Source: Sulfurospirillaceae bacterium
GTDB taxonomy: Bacteria > Campylobacterota > Campylobacteria > Campylobacterales > Sulfurospirillaceae
Assembly: GCA_028692875.1 (NCBI GenBank)
Contig: JAQUWL010000002.1
Location: 1-64,000 of the forward strand
Direction of reading: 5' to 3'
DNA length: 64,000 nucleotides
Positions 45,051-56,087 of this stretch are shown here, piece by piece. Numbering within the stretch: position 1 is the first letter of the stretch; each line of letters starts with the position of its first letter. Under the pieces are notes generated by a model. The model was not told the origin of the DNA and did no database searches. It saw nothing but the letters and a program-made list of their open reading frames with translations. A program made the translations under genes and the position numbers.

Positions 45051-45545
45051 GTGAAAAGCAAAAAAAGTGTAAATTATAAATCATCATTATCCGATTTTAA
45101 AAACGCACTAAAGCAAAATGGTTTAAAGTTTACCAAACAAAGAGAGGTTGTATTTAAAACACTTTATGACAATGATGCTCATTTCACTCCAGAGAGTTTA
45201 TATGTTCTTGTCAAAAAAACACATCCCGAGCTAAACGTTGGGATGGCAACCATTTATCGAACGCTCAATCTTTTGGAAGAATCCAAAATGGCGACTTCTA
45301 TATCTTTTGGGGTTTCTGGCAAAAAGTTTGAATTGGCAAACAAACCTCACCATGACCATATGATTTGTCAGTCTTGTGGACTTATAATAGAATTTTCAAG
45401 TGAAGAGATAGAAAAATTGCAAAATGAAATAGCACTTAAGAATAATTTTGAAATTACAAGCCACCTTTTACAACTAAGAGGAATTTGTAAACAATGCAGA
45501 GAAAATCAGACAAAAAATAAAAAAAGGGAATCTATTGATATTTAA
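45051..45545 (+). CDS. fur: Fur-family metal or peroxide regulator
   Basis: A 164-residue repressor starting with GTG or the equivalent at 45051. It has a winged helix ([17 protein letters not shown]), a metal site [12 protein letters not shown] and two CxxC pairs (CQSCG, CKQCR) for structural zinc. A long basic N-terminal extension resembles Fur of Campylobacter and Helicobacter, but a PerR role is not excluded. It overlaps lysS by 11 bp. Confidence 0.9.
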   Translation: MKSKKSVNYKSSLSDFKNALKQNGLKFTKQREVVFKTLYDNDAHFTPESLYVLVKKTHPELNVGMATIYRTLNLLEESKMATSISFGVSGKKFELANKPHHDHMICQSCGLIIEFSSEEIEKLQNEIALKNNFEITSHLLQLRGICKQCRENQTKNKKRESIDI

Positions 45546-47049
45546 GAACCAGTACGAACAGCAACGAATTGAAAAAGGCAAAGCCCTTGAAGCTCTTGGC
45601 AAAAATCCTTATCAACACAACATAGTAAAAGATACGAGCACGAAAGAGTTTACAGAATGTTATGCATACGTTGCCAATGAAAATAATCAAAGAGATGAAA
45701 ACAAAAAAAATACTGTTGTTGGCAGGATAAAATTTTTAAGACATATGGGAAAAGCAGCATTTGCTAAAATAGAAGACGAGCATGGAGCCTTGCAAGTCTA
45801 TTTTAGCAAAGAGTCTATCGGCGAAGAGTGGTTTGAAGAGGTTAAAAAACTCGTTGAAGTAGGCGATATCATCCTAGCTACAGGCTTTCCTTTTGTTACA
45901 AAAACTGGAGAGTTGTCGCTCCACGCAAAAGAGCTAGAGGTAGCTACAAAATCAATCGTTCCATTGCCTGAAAAATTTCACGGTCTGCAAGATAAAGAAC
46001 AACGCTATCGAAAACGCTATCTTGATATGATAATGAATCCTGAAGTAAGAAAAACATTTAAAACACGCAGTAAAATCGTCAGCACCATTAGACACTTTTT
46101 TGAAGAGAGAGGCTTTTTAGAGGTTGAAACACCGATGATGCACCCTATCGCTGGAGGAGCAAATGCTAGACCATTTGTAACACATCACAACGCTCTTGAT
46201 GTTGATAGATACCTTCGCATAGCACCTGAATTGTATTTAAAACGTCTTGTCGTTGGTGGATTTGAAGCTGTTTTTGAAATAAACAGAAACTTTAGAAACG
46301 AGGGAATGGATCAAACACACAATCCAGAATTTACCATGATTGAGTTTTATTGGGCATATCACAACTATCACGATCTAATGAAACTCACAGAAGAGATGTT
46401 TGATGTATTGCTGAAAAAATTAAAACTTCCAAAAAAACTACCTTTTGGCGACATGGAGATAGATTTTTCCAAACAATTTCAAAAAATATCTTTCAAGGAT
46501 GCACTTGCACTCATAGGAAAAGTTCCTTATGAGATACTTGAAAGCAGAGATGCCATCATCAAATATATCATAGATAGCGGAAATGAAATAAATGTGAAAC
46601 TAAGTTTGGGAAAACTATGGGAAGAGCTTTTTGACCTATTTGTTGAAGAAAAACTGATTGATCCAACATTTATCATCGACTACCCTATTGAGATTAGTCC
46701 GCTAGCAAGACGTAGCGAAACAAATCCTGATATTGCAGAGCGTTTTGAACTTTTTATAGCAGGAAGAGAGATTGCAAATGGATTTAATGAGCTAAATGAC
46801 CCGATAGACCAATACAATAGATTTGCCAAACAGATTGAAGCCAAAGATGCGGGCGATGATGAAGCACATGAGATGGATGAAGACTATGTTCAAGCTCTAG
46901 GCTATGGGCTACCTCCAACCGCAGGACAAGGTCTTGGCATCGACAGACTTACCATGCTACTTACTAATGAAGAATCAATCAAGGATGTTATATTGTTTCC
47001 AGCAATGAAACCTATAAATGAAAATCAACAAGAAACAGAGGAATATTAA
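45535..47049 (+). CDS. lysS: lysyl-tRNA synthetase, class II
   Basis: A 504-residue enzyme. It has an N-terminal OB-fold anticodon domain ([21 protein letters not shown]), motif 2 [20 protein letters not shown] and motif 3 [11 protein letters not shown]. The best start is TTG at 45535 with AAAGGGA upstream, inside the end of fur. It is full length, with glyA following by one base. Confidence 0.97.
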   Translation: MIFKNQYEQQRIEKGKALEALGKNPYQHNIVKDTSTKEFTECYAYVANENNQRDENKKNTVVGRIKFLRHMGKAAFAKIEDEHGALQVYFSKESIGEEWFEEVKKLVEVGDIILATGFPFVTKTGELSLHAKELEVATKSIVPLPEKFHGLQDKEQRYRKRYLDMIMNPEVRKTFKTRSKIVSTIRHFFEERGFLEVETPMMHPIAGGANARPFVTHHNALDVDRYLRIAPELYLKRLVVGGFEAVFEINRNFRNEGMDQTHNPEFTMIEFYWAYHNYHDLMKLTEEMFDVLLKKLKLPKKLPFGDMEIDFSKQFQKISFKDALALIGKVPYEILESRDAIIKYIIDSGNEINVKLSLGKLWEELFDLFVEEKLIDPTFIIDYPIEISPLARRSETNPDIAERFELFIAGREIANGFNELNDPIDQYNRFAKQIEAKDAGDDEAHEMDEDYVQALGYGLPPTAGQGLGIDRLTMLLTNEESIKDVILFPAMKPINENQQETEEY

Positions 47050-47050
47050 A

Positions 47051-48298
47051 ATGAGTATTTTAAAACAAACAGACCCTGCCATTTACAATATTATAGAACA
47101 AGAACTACAAAGACAGACAAACCATTTAGAGATGATTGCAAGCGAAAATTTTACATATCCTGCGGTTATGGAGGCAATGGGAAGCATCCTTACGAACAAA
47201 TATGCCGAGGGTTACCCAAATAAACGATATTATGGCGGATGTGAATTTGCCGACCAAGCAGAACAGTTAGCTATTGACAGAGCATGTGAGCTTTTTGGAT
47301 GTACTTATGCAAACGTACAACCAAACTCAGGAAGTCAGGCCAACCAAGGCGTTTATCAAGCACTACTAAATCCGCACGATAAGATTTTGGGTATGGACTT
47401 AAGTCACGGCGGACACTTAACTCATGGCTCAAAAGTAAGTAGCTCTGGAAAGATTTATGAAAGTTTCTTCTATGGCGTAGAGCTAGACGGACGCATAAAC
47501 TATGAAAGAGTAAGAGATATTGCTAAAATCGTTAAACCAAAAATGATTATTTGCGGAGCATCTGCATACCCTAGAGAGCTTGATTTTGTAAAATTTAGAG
47601 AGATAGCAGACGAAGTTGGAGCGATTCTTTTTGCAGATATCGCACATATCGCTGGTTTGGTCGCTGCTGGCGAACACCCTAGCCCATTTCCTCACTGCCA
47701 TGTAGTTTCAACCACAACACACAAAACTTTAAGAGGTCCTAGGGGCGGACTTATTATGACAAACGATGAAGAGATAGCAAAAAAAGTCAATAGTTCAATT
47801 TTTCCAGGCATTCAAGGCGGACCATTGGTACATGTAATAGCTGCAAAAGCAGTAGGTTTCGCTCAAAATCTTAAGCCGGAATGGAGACAATACGCCAAAG
47901 ACGTTAAGGCTAATGCAAAAGTTCTTGCTGATGTTTTAATAAAAAGAGGATACGATATTGTGAGTGGCGGAACAGACAATCATCTTGTTTTGGTTTCGTT
48001 TTTAAAAAAAGAGTTTAGTGGCAAAGATGCCGACATGGCACTAGGAAGAGCTGGTATTACAGTAAATAAAAATACAGTTCCTGGAGAAACACGTAGTCCA
48101 TTTATAACAAGTGGTGTTCGCATAGGTTCTCCTGCCCTTACCGCAAGAGGCATGAAAAAAAAAGAGTTTGAGATTATCGCCAATAAAATTGCAGATGTTC
48201 TAGATAACATAAACGATGAATCTTTACATGTAAAGATAAAAGACGAGATGAAAGAACTTGCAAATAAATTTGTTATTTATGACAAGCCTACATACTAA
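47051..48298 (+). CDS. glyA: serine hydroxymethyltransferase
   Basis: GlyA interconverts serine and glycine with tetrahydrofolate. The 415-residue PLP enzyme starts [12 protein letters not shown] at 47051 behind AGGAA; in-frame residues back to 47018 lie inside lysS. The PLP lysine is in [16 protein letters not shown] (about 226). Family length is normal. It has TACATGTA copies at 47829 (VHV) and 48225 (LHV). Confidence 0.97.
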   Translation: MSILKQTDPAIYNIIEQELQRQTNHLEMIASENFTYPAVMEAMGSILTNKYAEGYPNKRYYGGCEFADQAEQLAIDRACELFGCTYANVQPNSGSQANQGVYQALLNPHDKILGMDLSHGGHLTHGSKVSSSGKIYESFFYGVELDGRINYERVRDIAKIVKPKMIICGASAYPRELDFVKFREIADEVGAILFADIAHIAGLVAAGEHPSPFPHCHVVSTTTHKTLRGPRGGLIMTNDEEIAKKVNSSIFPGIQGGPLVHVIAAKAVGFAQNLKPEWRQYAKDVKANAKVLADVLIKRGYDIVSGGTDNHLVLVSFLKKEFSGKDADMALGRAGITVNKNTVPGETRSPFITSGVRIGSPALTARGMKKKEFEIIANKIADVLDNINDESLHVKIKDEMKELANKFVIYDKPTY

Positions 48299-48314
48299 TA
48301 TGGCAGGGATCAAT

Positions 48315-48782
48315 ATGCAAAACGTCGATATCACATTAATCAAAATTGCAACAGACCATTACTGGATTAAAAGAGACAGTATTGTTCAAAAAATTGATTT
48401 TGGAGGTCGTCTGTTTTTTGATAAATTTGAAAAAATAAATGAAACTCTCAATAACGCAGTTATCAAAGATCATCTTGACAATAAAATCGTTGTGGCACAT
48501 TCACTTATAAACAAATTTGACAAAATTGAAAACATTGTTTTTGATTATAACGGTATCAATGCGGAGCGATTTTGGCATAGGGCACAGCTTTTGCTTAGAG
48601 AAGAAGGGTTTATTAATTTTACTGCCTACAAGAGCAGAACTCCTGGACATTTGCATTTGTACGTCCACAAAGGTCATACAACTCTGCAGGAGGGTTATCA
48701 GATTGCAAAAATGCTATCTATGAAACTGTCTCAGAAGCTTCCACGAGAATGGAGAATGTTTCCTTCTCAAGAGATGCCATGA
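48315..48782 (+). CDS. DUF1882 protein
   Basis: A 155-residue soluble protein, typical of Campylobacterota and of unknown function. Recognisable stretches are DHYWIKRDSIVQKIDFGGRLFFDKFEKIN and KSRTPGHLHLYVHKGHTTLQEGYQIAKMLS. I chose ATG at 48315, behind AGGGAT; longer forms overlap glyA. It sits downstream of glyA, where related genomes also place it. Confidence 0.82.
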   Translation: MQNVDITLIKIATDHYWIKRDSIVQKIDFGGRLFFDKFEKINETLNNAVIKDHLDNKIVVAHSLINKFDKIENIVFDYNGINAERFWHRAQLLLREEGFINFTAYKSRTPGHLHLYVHKGHTTLQEGYQIAKMLSMKLSQKLPREWRMFPSQEMP

Positions 48783-48913
48783 GAGTTCAATATTTTAGCA
48801 TTGCCTTATGAATTGTATCAGAAAGAGAGAGGCGCTTCTTGGTCAAAACATATGTAGATATAGTTTTGAAAAGTAGCATCATTGGATTTTAATTTGTGCA
48901 CAAGGGAGATATT

Positions 48914-49639
48914 ATGGAAGAGAGAAACGAATTAAGCGACATTGTTCTAGAAAGACAAGATGGCAAAAGTCAAAAAGCAAGAAGAATGCTTGTGATAGCT
49001 GCTCTTTTAATCGTTGTTTTTCTAGTTGCATTGCTGGCGATGAAAATGGTAAACAAACCTGTAGAAAAAGATAACTCAAAACTTATTCTTCCTCCAGAGC
49101 CTGTTACAAAAGAGGTGGCGGTTGCAAAAGAAGAGCAGCTGTTTAAGCAAGTGCCTATTGTTGAAGAAAATCCAAAAAAAGACTCTTTTGAAGATATGAT
49201 TAAAACGCTCAAAGAAAAAGAGATGCAAAAGCAAGAGAGTGAAAAATCTCCAACTGAAGATATTAAAAAAGAGGTTGTAGAGCCTAAAAAAGTTGTTGAG
49301 ACAAAAGCAACAGCAGAAGAGCCTGTAACACAACCTGCAAAAAAAGTAGTAGAAGAACCCAAAAAAGAGACTCCAAAGCCAAAGACATCGACAGCTATAA
49401 AGAGTGGTAGTATTTATGTGCAAGTTGGAGCAACTTCAAAATCAACTCCTGATGTAAAATTTTTAGATTCGCTGAAAAAAAATGGCTTTGATGTAAAATT
49501 ACAACCAGTTGAAATCAATAACCAAAAACTAACCAAAATCCTTGTTGGTCCTTATTCAACTGAAGCTGAGGCAAATACGGCCTTGGCAAAAGCAAGAGCA
49601 AGCATCAATAAAAACGCATTTATATACAGGATAAAGTAG
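48914..49639 (+). CDS. SPOR-domain membrane protein
   Basis: The 241-residue protein starts MEERNELSDIVLERQDG at 48914 behind AAGGGAG. One membrane segment (MLVIAALLIVVFLVALLAMKMV, about 24-45), a long Lys/Glu/Pro/Val-rich periplasmic stalk, and a C-terminal SPOR domain (SGSIYVQVGATSKSTPD...KILVGPYSTEAEANTAL) that binds denuded peptidoglycan at the septum. It is probably a cell-division or envelope protein like DedD or FtsN. Confidence 0.9.
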   Translation: MEERNELSDIVLERQDGKSQKARRMLVIAALLIVVFLVALLAMKMVNKPVEKDNSKLILPPEPVTKEVAVAKEEQLFKQVPIVEENPKKDSFEDMIKTLKEKEMQKQESEKSPTEDIKKEVVEPKKVVETKATAEEPVTQPAKKVVEEPKKETPKPKTSTAIKSGSIYVQVGATSKSTPDVKFLDSLKKNGFDVKLQPVEINNQKLTKILVGPYSTEAEANTALAKARASINKNAFIYRIK

Positions 49640-49640
49640 T

Positions 49641-51053
49641 TTGCTAAAATACAAAAAGTTACTATTTGACCAATTAACACCTATTGTTGTATTTGAAAAA
49701 ATAAGAACACACTTTTTGCAAGAGCTATCTTTTTTATTTGAAAGTGCCATAAACACCGAAGCAGGAAGCTATAGCTTCCTCTTTTTGGGCGCAAGAGAGC
49801 GTATTGTTCATCAAAACGGAAAAAGTGTCTATATTGACCAAAGCTCAAACTCCATAAAGATTGAAGAAAATCCATTTATCTTTCTAAAGCAAAAATATAA
49901 AACTCTCAGCCCATCCGAATATCATCAATACGCAAATGAGCTTGGTACAGGCTTTATTGATGGGTTTATTGGATATATTGGATACGATGCGGTTAAGATA
50001 TTTGAACCACGCCTAAAAACGCATATGAACTCACTTAAGGACGACATAAACATACCAGACATCGACCTTTTGCGACCAAAAATTGTATGTGCTTTTTCAC
50101 ACAAATCAAGCACATTGACAATCTTTACATTTATGGATGAAATGCATGAAAATATCGAGACAATAAACACTCTTCTGCAAGGCTCTCATGCTTTTATGCC
50201 CATCAAAAAAAGCATTATAGATGCCAACAAAAGCTCATTTACCTTCACAAAGGAAGAATTTTTTGAGATGGTCCTGAAGTGCAAGGAGATGATACGCAGT
50301 GGAGATGTTTTTCAGATTCTTATGTCAAATCGTTTTACACAATTTGCAAAGATTGACAAACTGAGTTTTTACAGAATTTTAAGAAATAAAAATCCATCCC
50401 CTTATATGTTTTTTCTAAACTATGAAAAATTTGCCATCATAGGAAGTTCTCCTGAGGTTATGGTTGGACTTAAAGATTCTCGTATCACACTCAGACCGAT
50501 AGCTGGCACTCGAAAAAGAGGCGACACGCACGAAAAAGACAAAGCATACGAAGTGGAGCTTTTGGAAGACGAAAAGGAAAGAGCTGAACATTTGATGCTT
50601 ATTGATTTAGGCAGAAATGATGTTGGTAAAGTTGCAAAAGTTGGAACGGTAAATGTAAACGATATGATGCGAGTAGAGCGATACTCACATGTAATGCATC
50701 TTGTGAGCGATGTTGAGGCAAAACTTGCTGAAGACAAAGATATGTTTGACCTTTTTATGGCAACATTTACAGCTGGCACAATGACGGGCACGCCAAAGAT
50801 AAGAGCCATGGAGCTTATTAGTGATTTTGAAGGAATTAAGCGAAGTTTTTACAGCGGAGCTGTTGGATATTTTGGTTTTGATGGCAATATGGATACTGCC
50901 ATTATGATAAGAACGGCTTACCTTGATGATGAGAAAATTATTTTTCAAGCAGGAGCTGGCATTGTTGCAGATAGCAAAAAAGAGCTTGAGTATCTAGAGG
51001 TAACCAATAAACTAGGAGCTATGACAAGCTCATTGGATGACTTAAAAGCTTAA
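49641..51053 (+). CDS. trpE: anthranilate synthase component I (or PabB)
   Basis: The enzyme makes anthranilate from chorismate with an amidotransferase partner. The 470-residue protein begins with TTG, one base after the SPOR gene. The chorismate-binding core is clear: PIAGTRKRG, LIDLGRNDVGKVAKVGTV, GTMTGTPKIRAMELI and GAGIVADS. N-terminal length favours TrpE over PabB, but trpG is not adjacent and the two cannot be cleanly separated by eye. Confidence 0.88.
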   Translation: MLKYKKLLFDQLTPIVVFEKIRTHFLQELSFLFESAINTEAGSYSFLFLGARERIVHQNGKSVYIDQSSNSIKIEENPFIFLKQKYKTLSPSEYHQYANELGTGFIDGFIGYIGYDAVKIFEPRLKTHMNSLKDDINIPDIDLLRPKIVCAFSHKSSTLTIFTFMDEMHENIETINTLLQGSHAFMPIKKSIIDANKSSFTFTKEEFFEMVLKCKEMIRSGDVFQILMSNRFTQFAKIDKLSFYRILRNKNPSPYMFFLNYEKFAIIGSSPEVMVGLKDSRITLRPIAGTRKRGDTHEKDKAYEVELLEDEKERAEHLMLIDLGRNDVGKVAKVGTVNVNDMMRVERYSHVMHLVSDVEAKLAEDKDMFDLFMATFTAGTMTGTPKIRAMELISDFEGIKRSFYSGAVGYFGFDGNMDTAIMIRTAYLDDEKIIFQAGAGIVADSKKELEYLEVTNKLGAMTSSLDDLKA

Positions 51054-51056
51054 TAA

Positions 51057-51848
51057 ATGAAACTTTTTTCTATTTTTGGCAACCCTGTTGCACACTCAAT
51101 TTCGCCAAAACTTCACAATACAGTCATTGACGCCTTAGGTCTTGATGCATGCTATACTCGAACTCATATAGAAAATCCATCTTTATTAAAAGATACTTTT
51201 ATTGCGATGCAACTTGATGGAGCAAATGTTACTGTTCCTCACAAGGAGGTAGCTTTTAGCATCTGCGATGAAGTGCGAGGCATCGCTCAAAAAATAAAAG
51301 CTGTAAATACGCTTGTCAAAGAAAACAATAAAATAATAGGCTACAACACTGATGCACCTGGCTTCTTGGCATCCATAGAATCATTTGGAAAAATAGAAAA
51401 TGCCCTAATATTGGGTGCTGGAGGAACTGCCAAAGCGGTGGCATTTGCACTTGATGAAAATAAAATTCATACAACTGTTTTTAATCGCTCAAAAGAGAGA
51501 TTGGGGTTTTTTACAGAAAACAAATTTGAAACATACCACAAGGACACATTCTCTCCCTCATCGTACGACCTCATCATAAACACAACCTCAGCAGGACTAA
51601 ACAACGAGGAGCTTCCTTGTGAAAAAGAGCTTTTGGAAAAACTGATGCAAAAAGCAAAATTTGCTTTTGATGTCATATATAACAAACCAACACCTTTTTT
51701 GACTTTAGCACGCCAAAACAACCTTACATGTAAAGACGGCTCGGACATGTTGCTACATCAAGGCATACTTGCATTTCATCTTTTCTTTCACAAAAAATAT
51801 GACATTCAAACGATAAAACATCATATGAAAAAGGCTTTTTCACTCTAA
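51057..51848 (+). CDS. aroE: shikimate dehydrogenase
   Basis: AroE reduces 3-dehydroshikimate with NADPH. The 263-residue protein has the substrate-binding GNPVAHSISPKLHN start, the catalytic lysine in VTVPHKE (near 66), NTDAPGF and the Rossmann loop GAGGTAKAV. It is 3 bp after trpE, so two aromatic-pathway genes are joined. TACATGTA at 51725, read as TCK. Confidence 0.96.
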   Translation: MKLFSIFGNPVAHSISPKLHNTVIDALGLDACYTRTHIENPSLLKDTFIAMQLDGANVTVPHKEVAFSICDEVRGIAQKIKAVNTLVKENNKIIGYNTDAPGFLASIESFGKIENALILGAGGTAKAVAFALDENKIHTTVFNRSKERLGFFTENKFETYHKDTFSPSSYDLIINTTSAGLNNEELPCEKELLEKLMQKAKFAFDVIYNKPTPFLTLARQNNLTCKDGSDMLLHQGILAFHLFFHKKYDIQTIKHHMKKAFSL

Positions 51849-51862
51849 CATAAGGCTAGTTT

Positions 51863-53506
51863 ATGCAAACAGAAAAATCTCTATACAATCCATTTGCGCA
51901 CGATTATCAACTGCTTATTAAAAATATTTTGCTCTCCCCAATCGGCAATAATCCAGAACAGAAAATTATCTATAAAAATGAAAAGAGTTTTACCTATACC
52001 AAGCTCAAAGAGCGTATATGTAAACTGGCAAATCTTTTAACACAAATGGGCATAAAAAGGGGAGACACGGTAGCGGTGATGGACTATGACTCACATCGTT
52101 ATCTAGAGTTGTATTTTGCCGTGCCGATGATAGGTGCAGTTTTGCACACCGTAAATATACGACTATCGCCTGAGCAAATCCTATACACTATCGACCATGC
52201 ACAAGATGATATCATCTTTGTTCACAATGATTTTTTGCCTTTACTAGAGCAGATAAGAGGTAGAATGGAAGTCGACAAACTCGTTGCCTTAAGCGAAGAT
52301 GGAGCAATAGAGCAAAACCACCTAGAGATAATAGGCGAATATGAAATGCTCTTAAGCAAACAAGAGATTTATTTTAACTTTCCAGACTTTAGCGAAAACA
52401 CTAGAGCAACAACTTTTTACACCACTGGCACTACAGGCATGCCAAAAGGTGTCTATTTTACCCATAGGCAACTTGTGCTACATACTCTTGGCACCATTTC
52501 AACACTATCTTCAAATGCCTCTCAGGGAAATTTTAACCAAAATGATGTCTACATGCCGATAACTCCGATGTTCCATGTGCATGCGTGGGGGCTTCCTTAT
52601 GTTGCTACCATGCTAGGCGTTAAGCAGGTTTATCCGGGAAGATATATTCCTGATTTGCTTTTAGAGCTGATTGAAACGCATGGCGTAACTTTCTCGCACT
52701 GCGTTCCAACAATTTTACATATGCTTTTTAATTCTCCAAAAATAGACACTATGGATTTAAGCAGATGGAAGGTTATCATAGGTGGCTCAGCACTCTCTAA
52801 AACTCTTTGCATGGAAGGACTAAAGCGAAAAATAGACATCTTCACAGGCTATGGAATGAGTGAAACATGTCCTATATTATCTCTTGCGCAACTCACACCC
52901 GAAATGCTTACACTTAGCGATGATAAGCAGAGCGATATACGCATTAAAACAGGAAGACCGATGGGACTGGTTGAGCTTAGAGTTGTTGATGAGATGATGA
53001 GAGACGTGCCAAAAGATAGCTCTACAACGGGAGAAGTGGTAGTTCGCTCTCCGTGGCTAACTCAGGGATATTTTAAGGATGAAAAAAACTCTCAACTCTT
53101 GTGGGCAGATGGCTACTTGCACACTAGCGATGTTGCACACATGGATGAAAAAGGTTACCTTAAGATTGTCGATAGAACCAAAGATATCATAAAAGTAGGT
53201 GGGGAATGGGTATCTTCTTTGGAACTAGAGGATATTATAGCTCGCCATCCATTAGTCAAAGAGGTGGCTGTTATTGGTGTTAGAGATGAGAAATGGGGAG
53301 AACGTCCTATGGCACTTGTTGTTGCAAATGCCTTACATGTTAGTGAAGAGAGTGAGAGAAGTATCTTGATTCACGCTAAAGAATTTATAAAAAAAGGGAT
53401 TATGGCACGAGAAAGTATGTTGGTAAAGATAAGATTTGTAGAGGCTATCGACAAAACAAGCGTGGGCAAAATAGACAAAAAAACCTTAAGACAAAAGTAC
53501 GCCTAA
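51863..53506 (+). CDS. acyl-CoA ligase (AMP-binding, fatty-acid type)
   Basis: A 547-residue ANL enzyme that activates a carboxylic acid with ATP and CoA. The P-loop FYTTGTTGMPKGV (about 190-202), GYGMSETCP, and the C-terminal hinge DRTKDIIKVGGEWVSSLELED with catalytic lysine near the end (SVGKIDKKTL) are present. The pattern is that of medium/long-chain fatty acyl-CoA synthetases; the exact substrate is unknown. It ends 4 bp into the convergent recR. Confidence 0.9.
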   Translation: MQTEKSLYNPFAHDYQLLIKNILLSPIGNNPEQKIIYKNEKSFTYTKLKERICKLANLLTQMGIKRGDTVAVMDYDSHRYLELYFAVPMIGAVLHTVNIRLSPEQILYTIDHAQDDIIFVHNDFLPLLEQIRGRMEVDKLVALSEDGAIEQNHLEIIGEYEMLLSKQEIYFNFPDFSENTRATTFYTTGTTGMPKGVYFTHRQLVLHTLGTISTLSSNASQGNFNQNDVYMPITPMFHVHAWGLPYVATMLGVKQVYPGRYIPDLLLELIETHGVTFSHCVPTILHMLFNSPKIDTMDLSRWKVIIGGSALSKTLCMEGLKRKIDIFTGYGMSETCPILSLAQLTPEMLTLSDDKQSDIRIKTGRPMGLVELRVVDEMMRDVPKDSSTTGEVVVRSPWLTQGYFKDEKNSQLLWADGYLHTSDVAHMDEKGYLKIVDRTKDIIKVGGEWVSSLELEDIIARHPLVKEVAVIGVRDEKWGERPMALVVANALHVSEESERSILIHAKEFIKKGIMARESMLVKIRFVEAIDKTSVGKIDKKTLRQKYA

Positions 53507-54072
53507 GCTTTTGTTCGAGACTCAAGTGCTTTAGACAATGATAGCATATCGACATTTTCAAGATGCACGCCAGTAGGCACACCTTGTGCTATTTTTGTAA
53601 AAACAACATCGTATGCTTTTAGCTTTTCTTCAACATAAAGAATTACTGCATCGTTTGAAAGCGAAGGCGTTAAAGCGAAAATAAACTCCCTTACCCCCTC
53701 TTGCAAATAAGCCTCAAGCTTCTGCATCTGCTCATCACCAAGGTCGCTTAAAACAAAATATCTTCCATTGAAAAGTCGATGTTCCTCCAAAACAAAGATA
53801 TCTTTCGCACTCTCTACAATACATAATTTCTCGTGGTCTCTACTCTCATCAGAGCAAATATCGCACAACTCATTTTCGCTCAAAAAACCACACTGCTCAC
53901 ATTTTCTAATATGCCTTATAGCACTTTCGATGGCATTGGAAAGCCTCATCCCTGCAAATGTGTCACCTAAAACCAAATGATAAGCAAAACGCAATGCTGA
54001 TTTTTTTCCAACTGTTGGCAAATGTTCAAAAGCCTCTACAAGTTTATTGAATCTTTCCAATCCTCTGCGCAT
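53503..54072 (-). CDS. recR: recombination mediator protein
   Basis: RecR works with RecO in loading RecA. The 189-residue protein has a helix-hairpin-helix (FEHLPTVGKKSALRFAYHL), a zinc finger CEQCGFLSENELCDIC (about 57-72) and a Toprim domain (LCIVESAKDIFVLE). Family length is about 200. It is 2 bp after the stop of the sensor kinase gene. Confidence 0.95.
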   Translation of the reverse strand: MRRGLERFNKLVEAFEHLPTVGKKSALRFAYHLVLGDTFAGMRLSNAIESAIRHIRKCEQCGFLSENELCDICSDESRDHEKLCIVESAKDIFVLEEHRLFNGRYFVLSDLGDEQMQKLEAYLQEGVREFIFALTPSLSNDAVILYVEEKLKAYDVVFTKIAQGVPTGVHLENVDMLSLSKALESRTKA

Positions 54073-54074
54073 AC

Positions 54075-55322
54075 CTACCCTACTTTTTGAGAAGAAAAAT
54101 CTATTGTAAAACGGTGCATTCTTTCAACATATTGATACGAAATGGAAAAACCGTGCAACTCAACTATGCTTTTAATAATATACAACCCCAAACCTAGCCC
54201 TTTTTTTGTATCTTTAGCACCAGAAACAAATGCCTCATAGTACTCATCGATTGACATCTTAAGAGGCTCCCCCTCATTTTCAATACACAAACAACCCTCT
54301 TTTGTGTATAGGGAAACTTTATGATTACTGCTATATTTGATAGCATTGTCCATCAAGTTTTTAAGAGCCAATGCCATCAAATCAAAATCAACATGAACCA
54401 TCAAATCAGAAGAGACATCAACGACTAAACACTTCTCTTTTTTAGCCTCATCCAACATCAACAAATCCACGCCTGAGTCCACTACATGCAGAAGATTGTA
54501 CTCTTTGATGTTTAGCTTATAGCTTCTAGAGACAAGTTGTTCGATTTTTGCAAATTCGCTAATCAGCAAATCCAGCCTCTCAAAAATAGAGATTAAGCGT
54601 CCTTTTGCAACATTATCTTCAACCATCTCTGCCACGATGCGACCTTTGCCAATGGGGGTTTTAAGCTCATGCATAATCGTACGCAAAAAAAGCTGTCTTG
54701 AGTGAATCAAATCTCGAATCTTGCCAACAGCTCTATCAAATTCATTTGCCACTTCAGCAATCTCATCTTTTTTATCGCTTTTACACTCAATATTCATATC
54801 GCCACTAGCAAATTTTTGAATTTTTTCACGAAGTTCTCGAAGCGGAAAAATGCTTCTAAATAAAGAGATGAAAAGGTATATAAAAAATCCTAAAGCGATA
54901 ACAAAAGCAATCCAAAGATTGTCATTGGTACGCTTTCCGTCTTGACTTTCTAGCAAAACGCTTGATACAAAATTGTCAATATAAAGATAGTATCTGTCGT
55001 TGTAGATGATAGAAGAGAGTCTGCCAGCAATTGAGGCTCTTTGAAAAATCACAACTCCTTTTTCCAAAACGGAAGCACTTAGATTTTTATTGGTAACTCT
55101 TTTTAGCCCAAAGTTATCAAAATACTCCTCGATATCTTTTGGTGCTTGGTTGTTTCTATACATAACCAAAAGATAGTTTATGGATTGAAATTGGCGTTGT
55201 TTCATATTTTCTAAATTTTTTTCGTTTTGGTGTTCATGCAAAAGCCCAAAGAATAAACCTAAAAAAACAAGTGAAAATATAAAAACAACTGTTATTTTTA
55301 AACCAAGAGAGTGTCTGTTCAT
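54075..55322 (-). CDS. sensor histidine kinase, ArsS-like
   Basis: The 415-residue kinase has two membrane segments (about 8-28 and 137-158) around a periplasmic domain of about 105 residues, a HAMP region, HisKA with FLRTIMHELKTPIGKGRIVAE (His about 227), and a HATPase with NLMDNAIKYS and GLGLGLYIIK. The KTPIxKGR box is typical of ArsS, the acid-response kinase of Helicobacter and relatives. Its signal here is not known. It overlaps the regulator gene by 4 bp. Confidence 0.88.
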   Translation of the reverse strand: MNRHSLGLKITVVFIFSLVFLGLFFGLLHEHQNEKNLENMKQRQFQSINYLLVMYRNNQAPKDIEEYFDNFGLKRVTNKNLSASVLEKGVVIFQRASIAGRLSSIIYNDRYYLYIDNFVSSVLLESQDGKRTNDNLWIAFVIALGFFIYLFISLFRSIFPLRELREKIQKFASGDMNIECKSDKKDEIAEVANEFDRAVGKIRDLIHSRQLFLRTIMHELKTPIGKGRIVAEMVEDNVAKGRLISIFERLDLLISEFAKIEQLVSRSYKLNIKEYNLLHVVDSGVDLLMLDEAKKEKCLVVDVSSDLMVHVDFDLMALALKNLMDNAIKYSSNHKVSLYTKEGCLCIENEGEPLKMSIDEYYEAFVSGAKDTKKGLGLGLYIIKSIVELHGFSISYQYVERMHRFTIDFSSQKVG

Positions 55323-55990
55323 CCAACCAACTTATAGCCAATGCCACGAACAGAGTGGATATATTTTGGCTCTTTTGAGCTATCGCCGATTTTAGTTCTA
55401 AGTCTTCCAATAATCACATCTAAACTCTTGCTTCCTTTGTCTTTTAGTGACCTACAGTTATAGACCAACTGCTCTCTTGAGATAGAAAAGCCGTTTTGCT
55501 TCACAAGATAAGATAGTATTTCATACTCTGCTGGAGTTAAGTTTAGGGGATTTCCTTGAAAGATAATCTGATGTCGTTTTTCATCTATTACAAATTCTGA
55601 GGCTACTGCTTCCTCTTCTTGGGCAGAAGTTTTTTTGTATCGGCGAATTAAACTCTGAATTCTTGCGTACATCTCTTTGGGATCATAAGGCTTAGGCAGA
55701 TAATCATCCGCACCCATTTGCAACCCTACTACTTTGTCACTAATGTCGCTTCTAGCCGAAGAGATAATGATAGGAATGTTGTATTTTTCGACTACCTCTT
55801 TGCACACTTCAAGTCCGTCCATACCTGGCAAAGTCAAATCCAAAATCAACAAATCATACTTTTTAATGCCCGCACTTAAACCAAGATATGGGTCTTCGTA
55901 GTTTGTTACCTTGATGTTGTATTTCGCCAAATACTCACTTAAAATTTCAGCAAACTCTGTATCGTCTTCAATCATTAAGACATTTATCAT
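55319..55990 (-). CDS. OmpR/PhoB-type response regulator, ArsR-like
   Basis: A 223-residue regulator: receiver domain with EDD (8-10), acceptor Asp in LILDLTLPGMDG (about 51), Lys in YLPKPYDPKEM, then a winged helix (LTPAEYEILSYLVKQNG, VDVIIGRLRTKIG-like SLDVIIGRLRTKIG, VRGIGYKL). It pairs with the ArsS-like kinase downstream. The Met-rich Spy-like gene on the same strand upstream is a likely target or partner. Confidence 0.93.
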   Translation of the reverse strand: MINVLMIEDDTEFAEILSEYLAKYNIKVTNYEDPYLGLSAGIKKYDLLILDLTLPGMDGLEVCKEVVEKYNIPIIISSARSDISDKVVGLQMGADDYLPKPYDPKEMYARIQSLIRRYKKTSAQEEEAVASEFVIDEKRHQIIFQGNPLNLTPAEYEILSYLVKQNGFSISREQLVYNCRSLKDKGSKSLDVIIGRLRTKIGDSSKEPKYIHSVRGIGYKLVG

Positions 55991-56087
55991 AAGGCATCCT
56001 AAGTGTTTTTAGATGTTTAATTATATAGCAATTCCATATAACTAGCCTTAATCTAACTCTATAAAAAAATACAAAAGAAGAATGAAA